Assembly (NCBI RefSeq): GCF_036013745.1
Contig: NZ_CP107880.1
Coordinates: forward strand, 3,410,001 to 3,474,000
Direction of reading: 5' to 3'
DNA from: Streptomyces sp. NBC_00483
GTDB taxonomy: Bacteria > Actinomycetota > Actinomycetes > Streptomycetales > Streptomycetaceae
DNA length: 64,000 bases
In this document: in pieces, positions 46,956-55,232 of the stretch
How the letters are laid out: the number at the start of each line of letters is the position of its first letter
Numbering within the stretch: position 1 is the stretch's first letter
Translations under genes and position numbers: made by a program
Notes under the pieces: model-generated
Databases searched by the model: none
What the model was told of the DNA's origin: nothing
The model's input: only the letters and a program-made list of their open reading frames with translations

Positions 46956-46986
46956 ACGCTAGAACCTTGGAGTGCACTCCAGGCAA
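46956..46986 (-). promoter_or_regulatory. MerR-type promoter with 19-bp spacer and dyad
   Basis: On the minus strand -35 TTGCCT (46986-46981) and -10 TAGCGT (46961-46956) are 19 bp apart. The spacer holds the palindrome GGAGTGCACTCC (46969-46980), extending to TTGGAGTGCACTCCA-like symmetry. This is the standard MerR activator layout. Confidence 0.88.
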
Positions 46987-47060
46987 GCACGGCACAGGAA
47001 ATAGGGCGGCACACGAAATAGGGAGGACACCTCGAAGACGGCCCGGTTACGGTGCGGGCC

Positions 47061-47528
47061 ATGACTGCCGTACGCCGTGCCACGCCCGCCGACGCCGAAG
47101 AACTGGTCCGCCTGCGCAAGATCATGCTGGACTCGATGAGACCGAGCGACGACCTGGAGTGGCAGCCGTACACGGCGCGGGTCCTGCGGTCCCATCTGGC
47201 CGACGAGGGCGGCCCGTTGGCGGTATTCGTGGTCGAGGCACCGGACGTTCCGGGCACGCTCGCGGCCTGTGCGACCGGCACCATCAACCTCAGCCTGGGC
47301 GGTCCCGGAAACCCCGAGGGCACTGCGGGACACGTCTTCAATGTCTGCACCGATCCCGCGCACCGACGCCGCGGCTACTCGCGGGCCTGCATGGAGGCGC
47401 TGCTGGCCTGGTTCAAGGAGCGCGACGTGCGCCGCGTCGATCTGCACGCCTCCGCCGAGGGCGAGCCCCTGTACTCCTCCCTCGGCTTCGCCCGCACTCC
47501 CGCGCCCGCCATGAGGCTGACTCTCTGA
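47061..47528 (+). CDS. GNAT-family N-acetyltransferase
   Basis: A 155-aa acetyltransferase starting AVRRATPADAEELVRLR. The acetyl-CoA loop is VFNVCTDPAHRRRGYSRACMEALLAWF, and the terminal motif LYSSLGFARTPAPAMRL is the usual last strand. TACGGT at 47048-47053 implies a leaderless start at ATG 47061. It is divergent from the MerR operon. Substrate unknown. Confidence 0.9.
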   Translation: MTAVRRATPADAEELVRLRKIMLDSMRPSDDLEWQPYTARVLRSHLADEGGPLAVFVVEAPDVPGTLAACATGTINLSLGGPGNPEGTAGHVFNVCTDPAHRRRGYSRACMEALLAWFKERDVRRVDLHASAEGEPLYSSLGFARTPAPAMRLTL

Positions 47529-47558
47529 CGCCGTCAGCGAGGAATTAGGCTCGTACGC

Positions 47559-48368
47559 ATGCAGAGCCTCGCGTTGATCGAGAACTGGCCGGTACCGACC
47601 GCCGCAGCAGCCGTCGTCCGTGCGGACGGCACAGTGCTGGGGACCCGGGGACCCACGGCCCACCGTTTCCCGCTGGCCTCGGTCACCAAGCCGCTCGCGG
47701 CCTACGCGGCGCTGGTCGCGTACGAGGAGGGGGCGATCGAGCTGGAGGAGCCGGCGGGCCCCGAGGGCTCTACGGTCCGGCACCTGCTCGCGCACACCAG
47801 TGGCCTCGCCTTCGACGAGCACAAGACGACGTCGGAGCCGGGCACCCGGCGGCTGTACTCGAACGCGGGCTTCGAGGTCCTCGGGGACCACATCGCGAAG
47901 GCGACGGACATCCCGTTCGGCGAGTACCTGCGCCAAGCCGTGCTCGAACCGCTGGGGATGACGGGGACGGCGCTCGACGGATCGCCCGCCAAGGACGGTG
48001 TGTCGACGGTGGACGACCTGGTGCGGTTCGCCGCCGAGGTGCAGGCGCCGCGACTGCTCGACCCGCGGACCGTGGCCGAGGCGATGACCGTGCAGTACCC
48101 GGGCACGAAGGGTGTGCTTCCGGGGTACGGGCACCAGAACCCGAACGACTGGGGGCTCGGATTCGAGATCCGGGACCACAAGTCGCCGCACTGGACGGGC
48201 AGTTCGTCGTCGCCGCGGACGTTCGGGCACTTCGGGCAGTCGGGCACGTTCCTGTGGGTGGACCCGGATGCCGGGGTGGCCGCTGTGGCGCTGACGGACC
48301 GGGCGTTCGGGCCGTGGGCGGCCGAGGTGTGGCCGCCGTTCACCGACGCGGTGCTCGCGGAGGTCTGA
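47559..48368 (+). CDS. Serine beta-lactamase-family hydrolase (class C-like)
   Basis: A 269-aa penicillin-recognising-fold hydrolase without a signal peptide. The nucleophile motif is S41-V-T-K44, the second motif Y100-S-N102, and the third HFGQSGT (G-Q-S-G in place of KTG). Most such cytosolic members are esterases rather than beta-lactamases. TAGGCT nine bases before ATG 47559 suggests a leaderless transcript. Confidence 0.87.
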   Translation: MQSLALIENWPVPTAAAAVVRADGTVLGTRGPTAHRFPLASVTKPLAAYAALVAYEEGAIELEEPAGPEGSTVRHLLAHTSGLAFDEHKTTSEPGTRRLYSNAGFEVLGDHIAKATDIPFGEYLRQAVLEPLGMTGTALDGSPAKDGVSTVDDLVRFAAEVQAPRLLDPRTVAEAMTVQYPGTKGVLPGYGHQNPNDWGLGFEIRDHKSPHWTGSSSSPRTFGHFGQSGTFLWVDPDAGVAAVALTDRAFGPWAAEVWPPFTDAVLAEV

Positions 48369-48386
48369 CCGCGGGGCGGGGTGGCC

Positions 48387-48453
48387 CGCCTCGGGTACCG
48401 CCCGCCTCAGGTCACCACCCTCTTCGGGCCACCATCCGCCTCGGGTCACCCGC
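48387..48453. repeat. ~17-bp degenerate tandem repeat x4
   Basis: Units starting CGCCTCGGGT, CGCCTCAGGT, CTCTTCGGGC and CGCCTCGGGT lie at 48387, 48403, 48420 and 48437. It fills the gap between two convergent genes, 19 bp after the hydrolase stop. Confidence 0.75.
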
Positions 48454-48459
48454 CGCGAA

Positions 48460-49116
48460 TCAGTCGCCCATCTCCCAGATCAGCAGCTGGGTCTCCGTCG
48501 TCGCCAGCACCTCGAGGTCGGTCTCCGCGGTGATGCGGGCGGCGTCCCCGTCGGCCAACTCCGTGTCCCCGAGCCGCACTTCGCCCTGCACCACGTGGAC
48601 GTAGACATGGGGGGCGGCCGGCACCTCTCCGCGCTCGCCCGCCGCCAGGCGCCGGACGTGCAGCATGGCGCCCGCCGCGGGGACGTCGTAGGGGGTGGAG
48701 TCCGCGATGCCGTGCACCACCTCGTACGCCGGGTCACCGCCCGGGGCGAGGGGGGCGAGCCACATCTGGACGAAGGTGAGGGGCTCGACGCCGTCGTTGC
48801 GTTCGACGTGGCGGACGCCCCCGCCGGAGCTGAGGCGCTGCACATCGCCGGGACGGACCACGGACTCGTGACCGGATGAGTCGCGGTGGGTGAGCTCACC
48901 GGTGACGACCCAGGTGACGATCTCCGTGTGGCTGTGGGGGTGTTCGTCGAAGCCGGCGCCCGGCGCGAGGCGTTCCTCGTTGCAGGCGAGGATCGCACCG
49001 AAGCGCAGGTTGTCCGGGTCGTAGTGCGGGCCGAAGGAGAACGCGTGGAGGGATTCGATCCCCTCCTCGGGTTCGCCGCCGACATAGCGGTCGCCGGAGC
49101 GGCGTACATCAATCAC
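48460..49116 (-). CDS. Pirin-family bicupin protein
   Basis: A 218-aa pirin. The N-terminal cupin is diagnostic: HAFSFGPHYDPDNLRFG, GAGFDEHPHSHTEIVTWVVTGEL (iron ligands H-x-H and E) and VQRLSSGGGVRHVERN (distal His). Pirins act as quercetinases or transcription cofactors. TACCGT just upstream suggests a leaderless start at GTG 49116; GTG 49125 is an alternative. It is divergent from fasR. Confidence 0.9.
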   Translation of the reverse strand: MIDVRRSGDRYVGGEPEEGIESLHAFSFGPHYDPDNLRFGAILACNEERLAPGAGFDEHPHSHTEIVTWVVTGELTHRDSSGHESVVRPGDVQRLSSGGGVRHVERNDGVEPLTFVQMWLAPLAPGGDPAYEVVHGIADSTPYDVPAAGAMLHVRRLAAGERGEVPAAPHVYVHVVQGEVRLGDTELADGDAARITAETDLEVLATTETQLLIWEMGD

Positions 49117-49210
49117 GCGGTACACGGTAGCCCCCGTTTCCGGCCGTTCGACGGGCTCACCTCGGACCCTCCACTCCGCTGAGGCGTCCCGATAAGGCAG
49201 TCTTGTCCCC

Positions 49211-50440
49211 GTGCCCCAATCGGAATCAGAGCAGCCCTCAGCGAACGAACCAGCGGACCGTCGAGGCGGCCCCGCGGAGCCTCACCCGCACTCGGCGACC
49301 CTGAAGCGCCTGGAGAAATCGTCCGGGGCACTCGCCGCGCAGGCGATTACGCGCATGGACGAGACGTTGTCCTGGTACCGGGCGATGCCTCCGGAGAACC
49401 GGTCGTGGATCGGTCTGGTGGCGCAGGCGGGCATCGCCGCGTTCACCGAGTGGTTCCGGCACCCGGACGCCCCGCAGGCCATCTCGACGGATGTGTTCGG
49501 CACCGCGCCCCGGGAGCTGACCCGGGCGATCACGCTGCGCCAGACCGTGGAGATGGTGCGGACGACCATCGAGGTCATGGAGTCCGCCATCGACGAGGTG
49601 GCGGCGCCCGGCGACGAGAGCGTGCTGCGGGAGGCGCTGCTCGTGTACGCACGGGAGATCGCCTTCGCGACCGCCCAGGTGTACGCGCAGGCCGCCGAGG
49701 CGCGGGGCGCCTGGGACGCGCGACTCGAGTCGCTCGTGGTGAACGCCGTCCTGTCCGGGGAGGCCGACGAGGGTGCGGTCAGCCGGGCCGCGGCACTCGG
49801 CTGGAACTCCCCCGAGCACGTGTGCGTGGTGCTCGGCACGGCGCCCGACGGGGACAGCGAGCTGACGGTGGAGGCGATCCGGCGGGCCTCCCGCCACGCC
49901 AAGCTGCAGGTCCTGACCGGGGTGCTCGGAAACCGGCTCGTCGTGATCGCGGGCGGCAGCGACAATCCGTTGGCCGTGGCGAAGTCGCTGATCGGCCCGT
50001 TCGCGGCGGGCGCCGTGGTCGCCGGGCCCGTGGTGCCCGACCTGTTGGCCGCCACGCGGTCCGCCCAGGCCGCGGCCGCCGGGCTCAAGGCGTGCAGCGC
50101 CTGGCAGGACGCTCCGCGTCCCGTTCTGGCGGACGATGTACTTCCGGAGCGCGCGATCGCAGGAGACCCCGCCGCGCGAGAGCAGTTGGTGGAGGAGATC
50201 TACAGACCGCTCGAGGAAGCGGGCTCGGCGCTCCTCGAGACGCTCAGCGTCTACCTGGAACAGGCAAGCAGTCTGGAGGGCGCGGCCCGGATGCTCTTCG
50301 TGCATCCGAATACCGTCCGCTACCGGCTTCGACGTGTGACCGACGTCACCGGATGGTCGCCTTCGGATGTCCGCTCGGCCTTCACCTTGCGCATCGCTCT
50401 CATCCTGGGGCGTCTGGCCGAGGCCGATCCCCAGTCGTAG
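49211..50440 (+). CDS. fasR: FasR, PucR-type activator of fatty acid synthesis genes
   Basis: A 409-aa regulator with an N-terminal helical region, a central GGDEF-related PucR domain and a C-terminal PucR HTH (TLSVYLEQASSLEGAARMLFVHPNTVRYRLRRVTDVTG). Its position directly before fabD-fabH-acpP-fabF identifies it with FasR, shown in S. coelicolor to activate that operon. GTG 49211 lies a few bases after a CAGTCT-like -10, so it is probably leaderless. The stop codon lies within a dyad that overlaps the fabD promoter. Confidence 0.92.
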   Translation: MPQSESEQPSANEPADRRGGPAEPHPHSATLKRLEKSSGALAAQAITRMDETLSWYRAMPPENRSWIGLVAQAGIAAFTEWFRHPDAPQAISTDVFGTAPRELTRAITLRQTVEMVRTTIEVMESAIDEVAAPGDESVLREALLVYAREIAFATAQVYAQAAEARGAWDARLESLVVNAVLSGEADEGAVSRAAALGWNSPEHVCVVLGTAPDGDSELTVEAIRRASRHAKLQVLTGVLGNRLVVIAGGSDNPLAVAKSLIGPFAAGAVVAGPVVPDLLAATRSAQAAAAGLKACSAWQDAPRPVLADDVLPERAIAGDPAAREQLVEEIYRPLEEAGSALLETLSVYLEQASSLEGAARMLFVHPNTVRYRLRRVTDVTGWSPSDVRSAFTLRIALILGRLAEADPQS

Positions 50441-50462
50441 GCTTTTGTCGGGGGCCTACAAT
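50437..50462 (+). promoter_or_regulatory. fabD promoter with candidate FasR site
   Basis: GTAGGC (50437-50442) and GCCTAC (50454-50459) are inverted around TTTTGTCGGGG. TACAAT (50457-50462) is a near-consensus -10, while no good -35 exists 17 bp upstream, as expected for an activator-dependent promoter. The TTGT/ACAA pair inside may be the contact. Confidence 0.55.
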
Positions 50463-50529
50463 TCCCCCTTCGGTTCTTCGTCCCTGTCCCCACCGGCGGC
50501 CCGACCCGTCCCCAAGAGAGAGTGTGAGA

Positions 50530-51456
50530 GTGCTCGTACTCGTCGCTCCCGGCCAAGGCGCCCAGACGCCCGGCTTCCTGACTCCCTGGCTCGAACTCCC
50601 CGGTGCCGCCGACCGCGTTGCCGCGTGGTCCGACGCCATCGGCCTCGACCTTGCCCACTACGGCACGCAGGCCGACGCGGACGCGATCCGTGACACGGCC
50701 GTCGCCCAGCCGCTCCTTGTCGCGGCCGGGCTGCTCTCGGCCTCCGCGCTCGGCGATGTGGCGCCGGGCGCCGTGGCGGGGCACAGCGTCGGTGAGATCA
50801 CCGCCGCGACGTTCGCTGGGGTGCTCGACGAGGCCGCCGCGCTGAAGCTCGTGCGCACGCGTGGTCTGGCCATGGCGGAGGCCGCGGCGATCACGGAGAC
50901 CGGGATGTCGGCGCTGCTCGGCGGCGACCCCGAGGTCACCGTCCCGCACCTGGAGAAGCTGGGCCTGACTCCGGCGAATGTGAACGGCGCGGGCCAGATC
51001 GTGGCCGCCGGCACGCTGGAGGAGCTGGCCGCCCTCGAGGCCGACAAGCCCGAGGGGGTGCGCCGCGTGGTGCCGCTGAAGGTGGCGGGCGCGTTCCACA
51101 CCCGGCACATGGCACCGGCCGTGACGAAGCTGGAGGAGGCCGCCAAGGAGCTGGCCCCGGCCGACCCCACGGTCACGTATGTCTCGAACAAGGACGGCAA
51201 GGCCGTCGCGACCGGCGCCGAGGTGGTCTCCCGCCTGGTCGGCCAGGTCGCGAACCCGGTCCGCTGGGACCTGTGCATGGAGACGTTCCAGGAGCTCGGT
51301 GTGACCGCGCTCATCGAGGTGTGCCCGGGCGGCACCCTCACCGGGATCGCCAAGCGCGCGCTCCCCGGCGTCAAGACTCTCGCCCTGAAGACCCCCGACG
51401 ACCTCGACGCAGCCCGCGCCCTGATCGCCGAAGTAGCCGCAGCAGCCACGGCCTGA
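50530..51456 (+). CDS. fabD: Malonyl-CoA:ACP malonyltransferase
   Basis: A 308-aa enzyme that transfers malonyl from CoA to ACP for fatty acid elongation. It has APGQGAQTPGF, the nucleophile S86 in GHSVGE, and the catalytic His in GAFHTRHM. I prefer GTG 50530 (MLVLVAPGQG, the N-terminus I recall for the S. coelicolor enzyme, with GAGAG at good spacing) over GTG 50524. It opens the fabD-fabH-acpP-fabF operon. The malonyl-ACP produced may also serve polyketide synthases. Confidence 0.96.
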   Translation: MLVLVAPGQGAQTPGFLTPWLELPGAADRVAAWSDAIGLDLAHYGTQADADAIRDTAVAQPLLVAAGLLSASALGDVAPGAVAGHSVGEITAATFAGVLDEAAALKLVRTRGLAMAEAAAITETGMSALLGGDPEVTVPHLEKLGLTPANVNGAGQIVAAGTLEELAALEADKPEGVRRVVPLKVAGAFHTRHMAPAVTKLEEAAKELAPADPTVTYVSNKDGKAVATGAEVVSRLVGQVANPVRWDLCMETFQELGVTALIEVCPGGTLTGIAKRALPGVKTLALKTPDDLDAARALIAEVAAAATA

Positions 51457-51474
51457 CAAGGAGATCCGAGCAGC

Positions 51475-52506
51475 ATGTCGAAGATCAAGCCCAGCAAGGG
51501 TGCCCCGTACGCGCGCATCCTCGGCGTCGGCGGCTACCGCCCGACGCGGGTCGTGCCGAACGAGGTGATCCTCGAGAAGATCGACTCGTCCGACGAGTGG
51601 ATCCGCTCGCGCTCCGGCATCTCCACCCGTCACTGGGCCAGTGACGAGGAGACCGTGGCCATGATGTCGGTCGAGGCGTCCGGCAAGGCCATCGCGAACG
51701 CCGGCATCCGGCCGGAGCAGATCGGCTCCGTGGTCGTGTCGACCGTCTCGCACTTCGCGCAGACGCCGGCCATCGCGACGGAGATCGCGGACAAGCTCGG
51801 CACGGACAAGGCCGCCGCGTTCGACATCTCCGCGGGCTGCGCCGGCTTCGGCTACGGCCTCACGCTCGCCAAGGGCATGATCGTCGAGGGCAGCGCGGAG
51901 TACGTGCTGGTCATCGGCGTGGAGCGACTCTCCGACCTGACCGACCTGGAGGACCGCGCGACGGCCTTCCTGTTCGGTGACGGCGCCGGTGCCGTGATCG
52001 TCGGCCCGTCCCAGGAGCCCGAGATCGGCCCGACCGTGTGGGGCTCCGAGGGCGACAAGGCCGGCACCATCAAGCAGACCGTGCCGTGGGACACGTACCG
52101 CATCGGTGATGTCTCGCAGCTGCCTCTGGACTCCCAGGGCAACGTCAAGTTCCCTGCGATCACGCAGGAGGGCCAGGCGGTCTTCCGCTGGGCCGTGTTC
52201 GAGATGGCGAAGGTCGCCCAGCAGGCGCTGGACGCGGCCGGGATCAACCCGGACGACCTGGATGTCTTCATTCCCCACCAGGCCAACGAGCGGATCATCG
52301 ACTCGATGGTGAAGACTCTGAAACTGCCGGAGCACGTCACGGTCGCCCGTGACATCCGCACCACCGGCAACACGTCGGCCGCCTCGATTCCGCTCGCTAT
52401 GGAGCGGCTTCTGGCGACCGGCGAGGCGAAGAGCGGCGACACCGCGCTCGTCATCGGCTTCGGGGCGGGTCTCGTGTACGCCGCCACGGTCGTTACCCTC
52501 CCCTAG
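51475..52506 (+). CDS. fabH: 3-oxoacyl-ACP synthase III
   Basis: A 343-aa initiating condensing enzyme that joins acyl-CoA starters with malonyl-ACP, thereby setting straight versus branched chains. The triad is C122 (DISAGCAGFGYG), H268 (IPHQANERI) and N299 (TTGNTSAAS). The length and Cys number match the S. coelicolor enzyme. AAGGAGAT precedes ATG 51475. A nested hairpin separates it from acpP. Confidence 0.97.
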   Translation: MSKIKPSKGAPYARILGVGGYRPTRVVPNEVILEKIDSSDEWIRSRSGISTRHWASDEETVAMMSVEASGKAIANAGIRPEQIGSVVVSTVSHFAQTPAIATEIADKLGTDKAAAFDISAGCAGFGYGLTLAKGMIVEGSAEYVLVIGVERLSDLTDLEDRATAFLFGDGAGAVIVGPSQEPEIGPTVWGSEGDKAGTIKQTVPWDTYRIGDVSQLPLDSQGNVKFPAITQEGQAVFRWAVFEMAKVAQQALDAAGINPDDLDVFIPHQANERIIDSMVKTLKLPEHVTVARDIRTTGNTSAASIPLAMERLLATGEAKSGDTALVIGFGAGLVYAATVVTLP

Positions 52507-52542
52507 GCATCCTGTGCGGATCTTCGATCCGAACCGGATGCC
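52506..52542 (+). other. Nested intercistronic hairpin fabH-acpP
   Basis: GGCATCC (52506-52512) pairs with GGATGCC (52536-52542). Inside, CGGATC (52517-52522) pairs with GATCCG (52526-52531) around TTC. It lies between the fabH stop and the acpP ribosome-binding site and may stabilise the acpP end of the mRNA. Confidence 0.7.
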
Positions 52543-52579
52543 GCCACACCCTCTGGATACACACCGAAGGAGCGCCACA

Positions 52580-52828
52580 ATGGCCGCCACTCAGGAAGAG
52601 ATCGTCGCCGGTCTCGCCGAGATCGTGAACGAGATCGCCGGGATCCCCACCGAGGACGTCCAGCTGGACAAGTCCTTCACCGATGACCTGGACGTCGACT
52701 CGCTGTCCATGGTCGAGGTCGTCGTCGCCGCCGAAGAGCGCTTCGACGTCAAGATCCCGGACGACGACGTCAAGAACCTCAAGACCGTCGGCGACGCCAC
52801 GAAGTACATCCTCGACCACCAGAACTGA
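52580..52828 (+). CDS. acpP: Acyl carrier protein of fatty acid synthesis
   Basis: An 82-aa acidic carrier. The phosphopantetheine site is S41 in DLDVDSLSMVEV. The helical layout (VAGLAEIVNEIAGIPTEDVQ, then VKNLKTVGDATKYIL) is that of primary-metabolism ACPs. ATG 52580 has GAAGGAG upstream. It is flanked on both sides by intercistronic hairpins, which could explain higher ACP yield from a polycistronic message (inference). Confidence 0.97.
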   Translation: MAATQEEIVAGLAEIVNEIAGIPTEDVQLDKSFTDDLDVDSLSMVEVVVAAEERFDVKIPDDDVKNLKTVGDATKYILDHQN

Positions 52829-52860
52829 GCCACAAGCCTCAGTCAGTTGGTCAGTCGCTC

Positions 52861-52878
52861 CGCCACCCGGCGGTGGCG
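52861..52878 (+). other. Intercistronic hairpin acpP-fabF
   Basis: CGCCACC (52861-52867) and GGTGGCG (52872-52878) around CGGC, 33 bp after the acpP stop and 39 bp before the fabF start. Confidence 0.6.
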
Positions 52879-52916
52879 CCGCTGAATCCCTCGGATCCGT
52901 TGGAGAAAGAATTCCT

Positions 52917-54188
52917 GTGAGCTCGACCAATCGCACCGTGGTCGTCACCGGTATCGGCGCAACCACACCGCTGGGTGGCGACGCGACATCCACCTGGGAG
53001 GGCCTCGTCGCCGGACGTTCCGGCGTCAAGCCCCTTGAGCAGGAGTGGGCCGCCGACCAGGCGGTCCGCATCGCGGCGCCGGTCGCCGTTGAGCCGGGCG
53101 AGGTCATCCCCCGCCCGCAGGCCCGCAAGCTGGACCGTTCCGCGCAGTTCGCGCTGATCGCCGCCAAGGAAGCCTGGGCCGACGCCGGTTTCACCGACAA
53201 GGCGGGCGACGACCCGGCTGTCGACCCCGACCGTCTGGGCGCCGTCATCGCGTCCGGCATCGGCGGCGTGACCACGCTCCTCGACCAGTACGACGTGCTG
53301 AAGGAGAAGGGCGTACGCCGCGTCTCCCCGCACACCGTGCCGATGCTGATGCCCAACGGCCCTTCGGCCAACGTGGGCCTGGCCGTGAACGCCCGCGCGG
53401 GTGTGCACACGCCGGTCTCCGCCTGCGCCTCCGGCGCCGAGGCCATCGGCTACGGCATCGAGATGATCCGCACCGGCCGCGCCGACGTCGTCGTCTGCGG
53501 TGGCACGGAAGCGGCCATCCACCCGCTGCCCATCGCCGCGTTCGGCAACATGATGGCGATGTCCAAGAACAACGACGACCCGCAGGGTGCTTCGCGTCCC
53601 TACGACACGGCCCGGGACGGGTTCGTGCTCGGTGAGGGCGCCGGCGTCATCATCCTGGAGTCGGCCGAGCACGCCGCCGAGCGCGGCGCCCGCGTCTACG
53701 CGGAGGCGGTCGGCCAGGGCATCTCCGCCGACAGCCACGACATCGTGCAGCCGGAGCCGGGGGGCCGCGGCATCGCGCACGCCCTGCAGAACCTGCTGGA
53801 CAACACCGACCTGGACCCGGCGGAGATCGTGCACGTCAACGCGCACGCGACGTCGACGCCCGCCGGTGACATCGCCGAGCTGAAGGCGCTGCGCAAGGTC
53901 TTCGGTGACGACGCCGACCACTTCGCCGTCTCCGGCACGAAGTCGATGACCGGGCATCTGCTCGGCGGCGCCGGTGGTGTCGAGTCCGTGGCGTCGGTGC
54001 TCGCGCTGTACAACCGCATGGCTCCGCCGACCATCAACGTCGAGAACCTCGACCCGGAGGCCGAGGGCACCGCCGACGTCGTCCGTGGCGAGGCGCGCAA
54101 GCTGCCCGTCGACGGTCGGATCGCCGCGCTGAACGACTCGTTCGGCTTCGGTGGGCACAACGTGGTGTTGGCCTTCCGCACGGTCTGA
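52917..54188 (+). CDS. fabF: 3-oxoacyl-ACP synthase II
   Basis: A 423-aa elongating ketosynthase. The catalytic triad is C170 (VSACASGAEA), a His in NAHATSTPAGD and a His in KSMTGHLLGGAGG. The C-terminal NDSFGFGGHN is present. It elongates acyl-ACP with malonyl-ACP. The GTG start at 52917 has GGAG about 11 bases upstream. It is the last gene of the fab operon, with a strong intrinsic terminator after it. Housekeeping FAS rather than a polyketide gene, because fabD, fabH and acpP are beside it. Confidence 0.97.
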   Translation: MSSTNRTVVVTGIGATTPLGGDATSTWEGLVAGRSGVKPLEQEWAADQAVRIAAPVAVEPGEVIPRPQARKLDRSAQFALIAAKEAWADAGFTDKAGDDPAVDPDRLGAVIASGIGGVTTLLDQYDVLKEKGVRRVSPHTVPMLMPNGPSANVGLAVNARAGVHTPVSACASGAEAIGYGIEMIRTGRADVVVCGGTEAAIHPLPIAAFGNMMAMSKNNDDPQGASRPYDTARDGFVLGEGAGVIILESAEHAAERGARVYAEAVGQGISADSHDIVQPEPGGRGIAHALQNLLDNTDLDPAEIVHVNAHATSTPAGDIAELKALRKVFGDDADHFAVSGTKSMTGHLLGGAGGVESVASVLALYNRMAPPTINVENLDPEAEGTADVVRGEARKLPVDGRIAALNDSFGFGGHNVVLAFRTV

Positions 54189-54204
54189 CGCTCCGCTGAA
54201 CGTG

Positions 54205-54249
54205 GGAGTGGGCCTGCCCTGGGGTACCGGGCGGGCCCACTCCGTTTTT
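54205..54249 (+). terminator. Intrinsic terminator of the fab operon
   Basis: A 15-bp stem with one mismatch (54205-54219 with 54229-54243), a 9-nt loop, and TTTTT at 54245-54249. Confidence 0.93.
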
Positions 54250-54305
54250 CGTGTGCGTATGTGTGTGGCGTGATCGGTGCTTGCGGGTGCGGATTCGCTG
54301 TGGGT

Positions 54306-54333
54306 TTGCGCAGTTCCCCGCGCCCCTGAAAAG
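54306..54333. repeat. Streptomyces-type dispersed repeat
   Basis: The string GCGCAGTTCCCCGCGCCCCT followed by GAAAAG is one I recall as recurring between genes in many Streptomyces genomes. There is only one copy in this window. Function unknown. Confidence 0.5.
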
Positions 54334-54399
54334 CAGATCCCCGTGCCCCCCCCACTGGGCGACCCTCACCTCAGCGCCCACCTCGAGAAAAGGCCGGGA

Positions 54400-54894
54400 T
54401 TACACCACCTGGTGGAGCCATCTCACGGGGGCGCCCTCGCCGGCGTAGCGGAAAGGCTCCAGTTCGTCGTCCCAGGGCTTGCCGAGGAGGGTCGCTAGTT
54501 CGACCTCCAGGTCCGTCTCGCCGGCCTTGGAGCGGGTCAGTGCGGCGCGCAGGCGGTCCTCCGGGATGAGGATGTCGCCGTGGATGCCGGTGATGGCGTG
54601 GAAGATGCCGAGTTCGGGGGTGGCGCTGTAGCGCTCGCCCTCGGCGGCGGCGCAGGGTTCGGCCGTCACCTCGAAGCGCAGCAGCTGCCAACCGCGCAGC
54701 GCGGAGGCCAGCTTGGACGCGATGCCCGCCTCGGCGCGCCAGGAGAACTCTGATCTCCAGGTGCCCGGCGCCGCGGGCTGCCTGATCCAGTCGAGGCTGA
54801 CGCGCGCGCCGAGTACGCCCGCGACCGCCCATTCGACGTGCGGGCACAGCGCGCGCGGAGCGGAGTGCACGTACAGAACTCCACGTGTCGTCAC
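54400..54894 (-). CDS. DUF3145 family protein
   Basis: A 164-aa actinobacterial protein: TTRGVLYVHSAPRALCPHVEWAV at the N-terminus, then LDWIRQPAAPGTWRSEFSW and PWDDELEPFRYAGEGAPVRWLHQVV at the end match DUF3145. Function unknown; it is a conserved neighbour of the fab operon in streptomycetes as far as I recall. GTG 54894 has GGAGG six bases upstream; longer frames lack support. Confidence 0.88.
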   Translation of the reverse strand: MTTRGVLYVHSAPRALCPHVEWAVAGVLGARVSLDWIRQPAAPGTWRSEFSWRAEAGIASKLASALRGWQLLRFEVTAEPCAAAEGERYSATPELGIFHAITGIHGDILIPEDRLRAALTRSKAGETDLEVELATLLGKPWDDELEPFRYAGEGAPVRWLHQVV

Positions 54895-55232
54895 CGGGAC
54901 CTCCAGTGTGGGTCGAGGTTCGCCTTCCCCAGCGGCCTCGCGCCCGTGCCGAGCCTTCTTCCCTTGTCGTCCGGAACGAAAAGGTCCAGACAAAAAGGGA
55001 CACATCTGACGTGTAGTAATTTAGCGGAACCGGTACAGCGGGCCCCCAGTGGGTCGACCGGGGATCCCGGGGCGAGGCTATCGCGCAGCAGCGCAAGGAG
55101 TGTGACGTACTGTCGGTCCCGGGGCTCACAAACACCGACCTTTCACCCGGCGGGAGGCAACCCCGCCCCCGCGGGCGACGTCAGACGGGTCGGGCAAGGG
55201 CCGGTGAGGGCGAGCGAGAGGCAGGAGGGCCG
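54895..55232. other. Divergent intergenic region, DUF3145 / SGNH lipoprotein
   Basis: 338 bp without a gene. The only A+T-rich stretch (about 54990-55025; TAAATT and TACTAC on the minus strand) probably holds the DUF3145 promoter. A GCGGGGG/CCCCCGC-type hairpin lies near 55160-55180. No firm -35/-10 pair is seen for the lipoprotein gene. Confidence 0.4.

Noticed and set aside
47559..48368. Antibiotic-resistance beta-lactamase
   Set aside because: It lacks a signal peptide and the KTG motif (GQSG instead), so a cytosolic esterase-type role is more likely.
50320..52590. A 756-codon minus-strand frame over the fab operon
   Set aside because: Antisense shadow of fabD and fabH; no start signal and no recognisable domain.
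50530..54188. Type II polyketide synthase cluster
   Set aside because: Ketosynthases, ACP and malonyltransferase are present, but the order fabD-fabH-acpP-fabF with fasR upstream is the primary fatty acid synthase; there is no chain-length factor, cyclase or tailoring gene.
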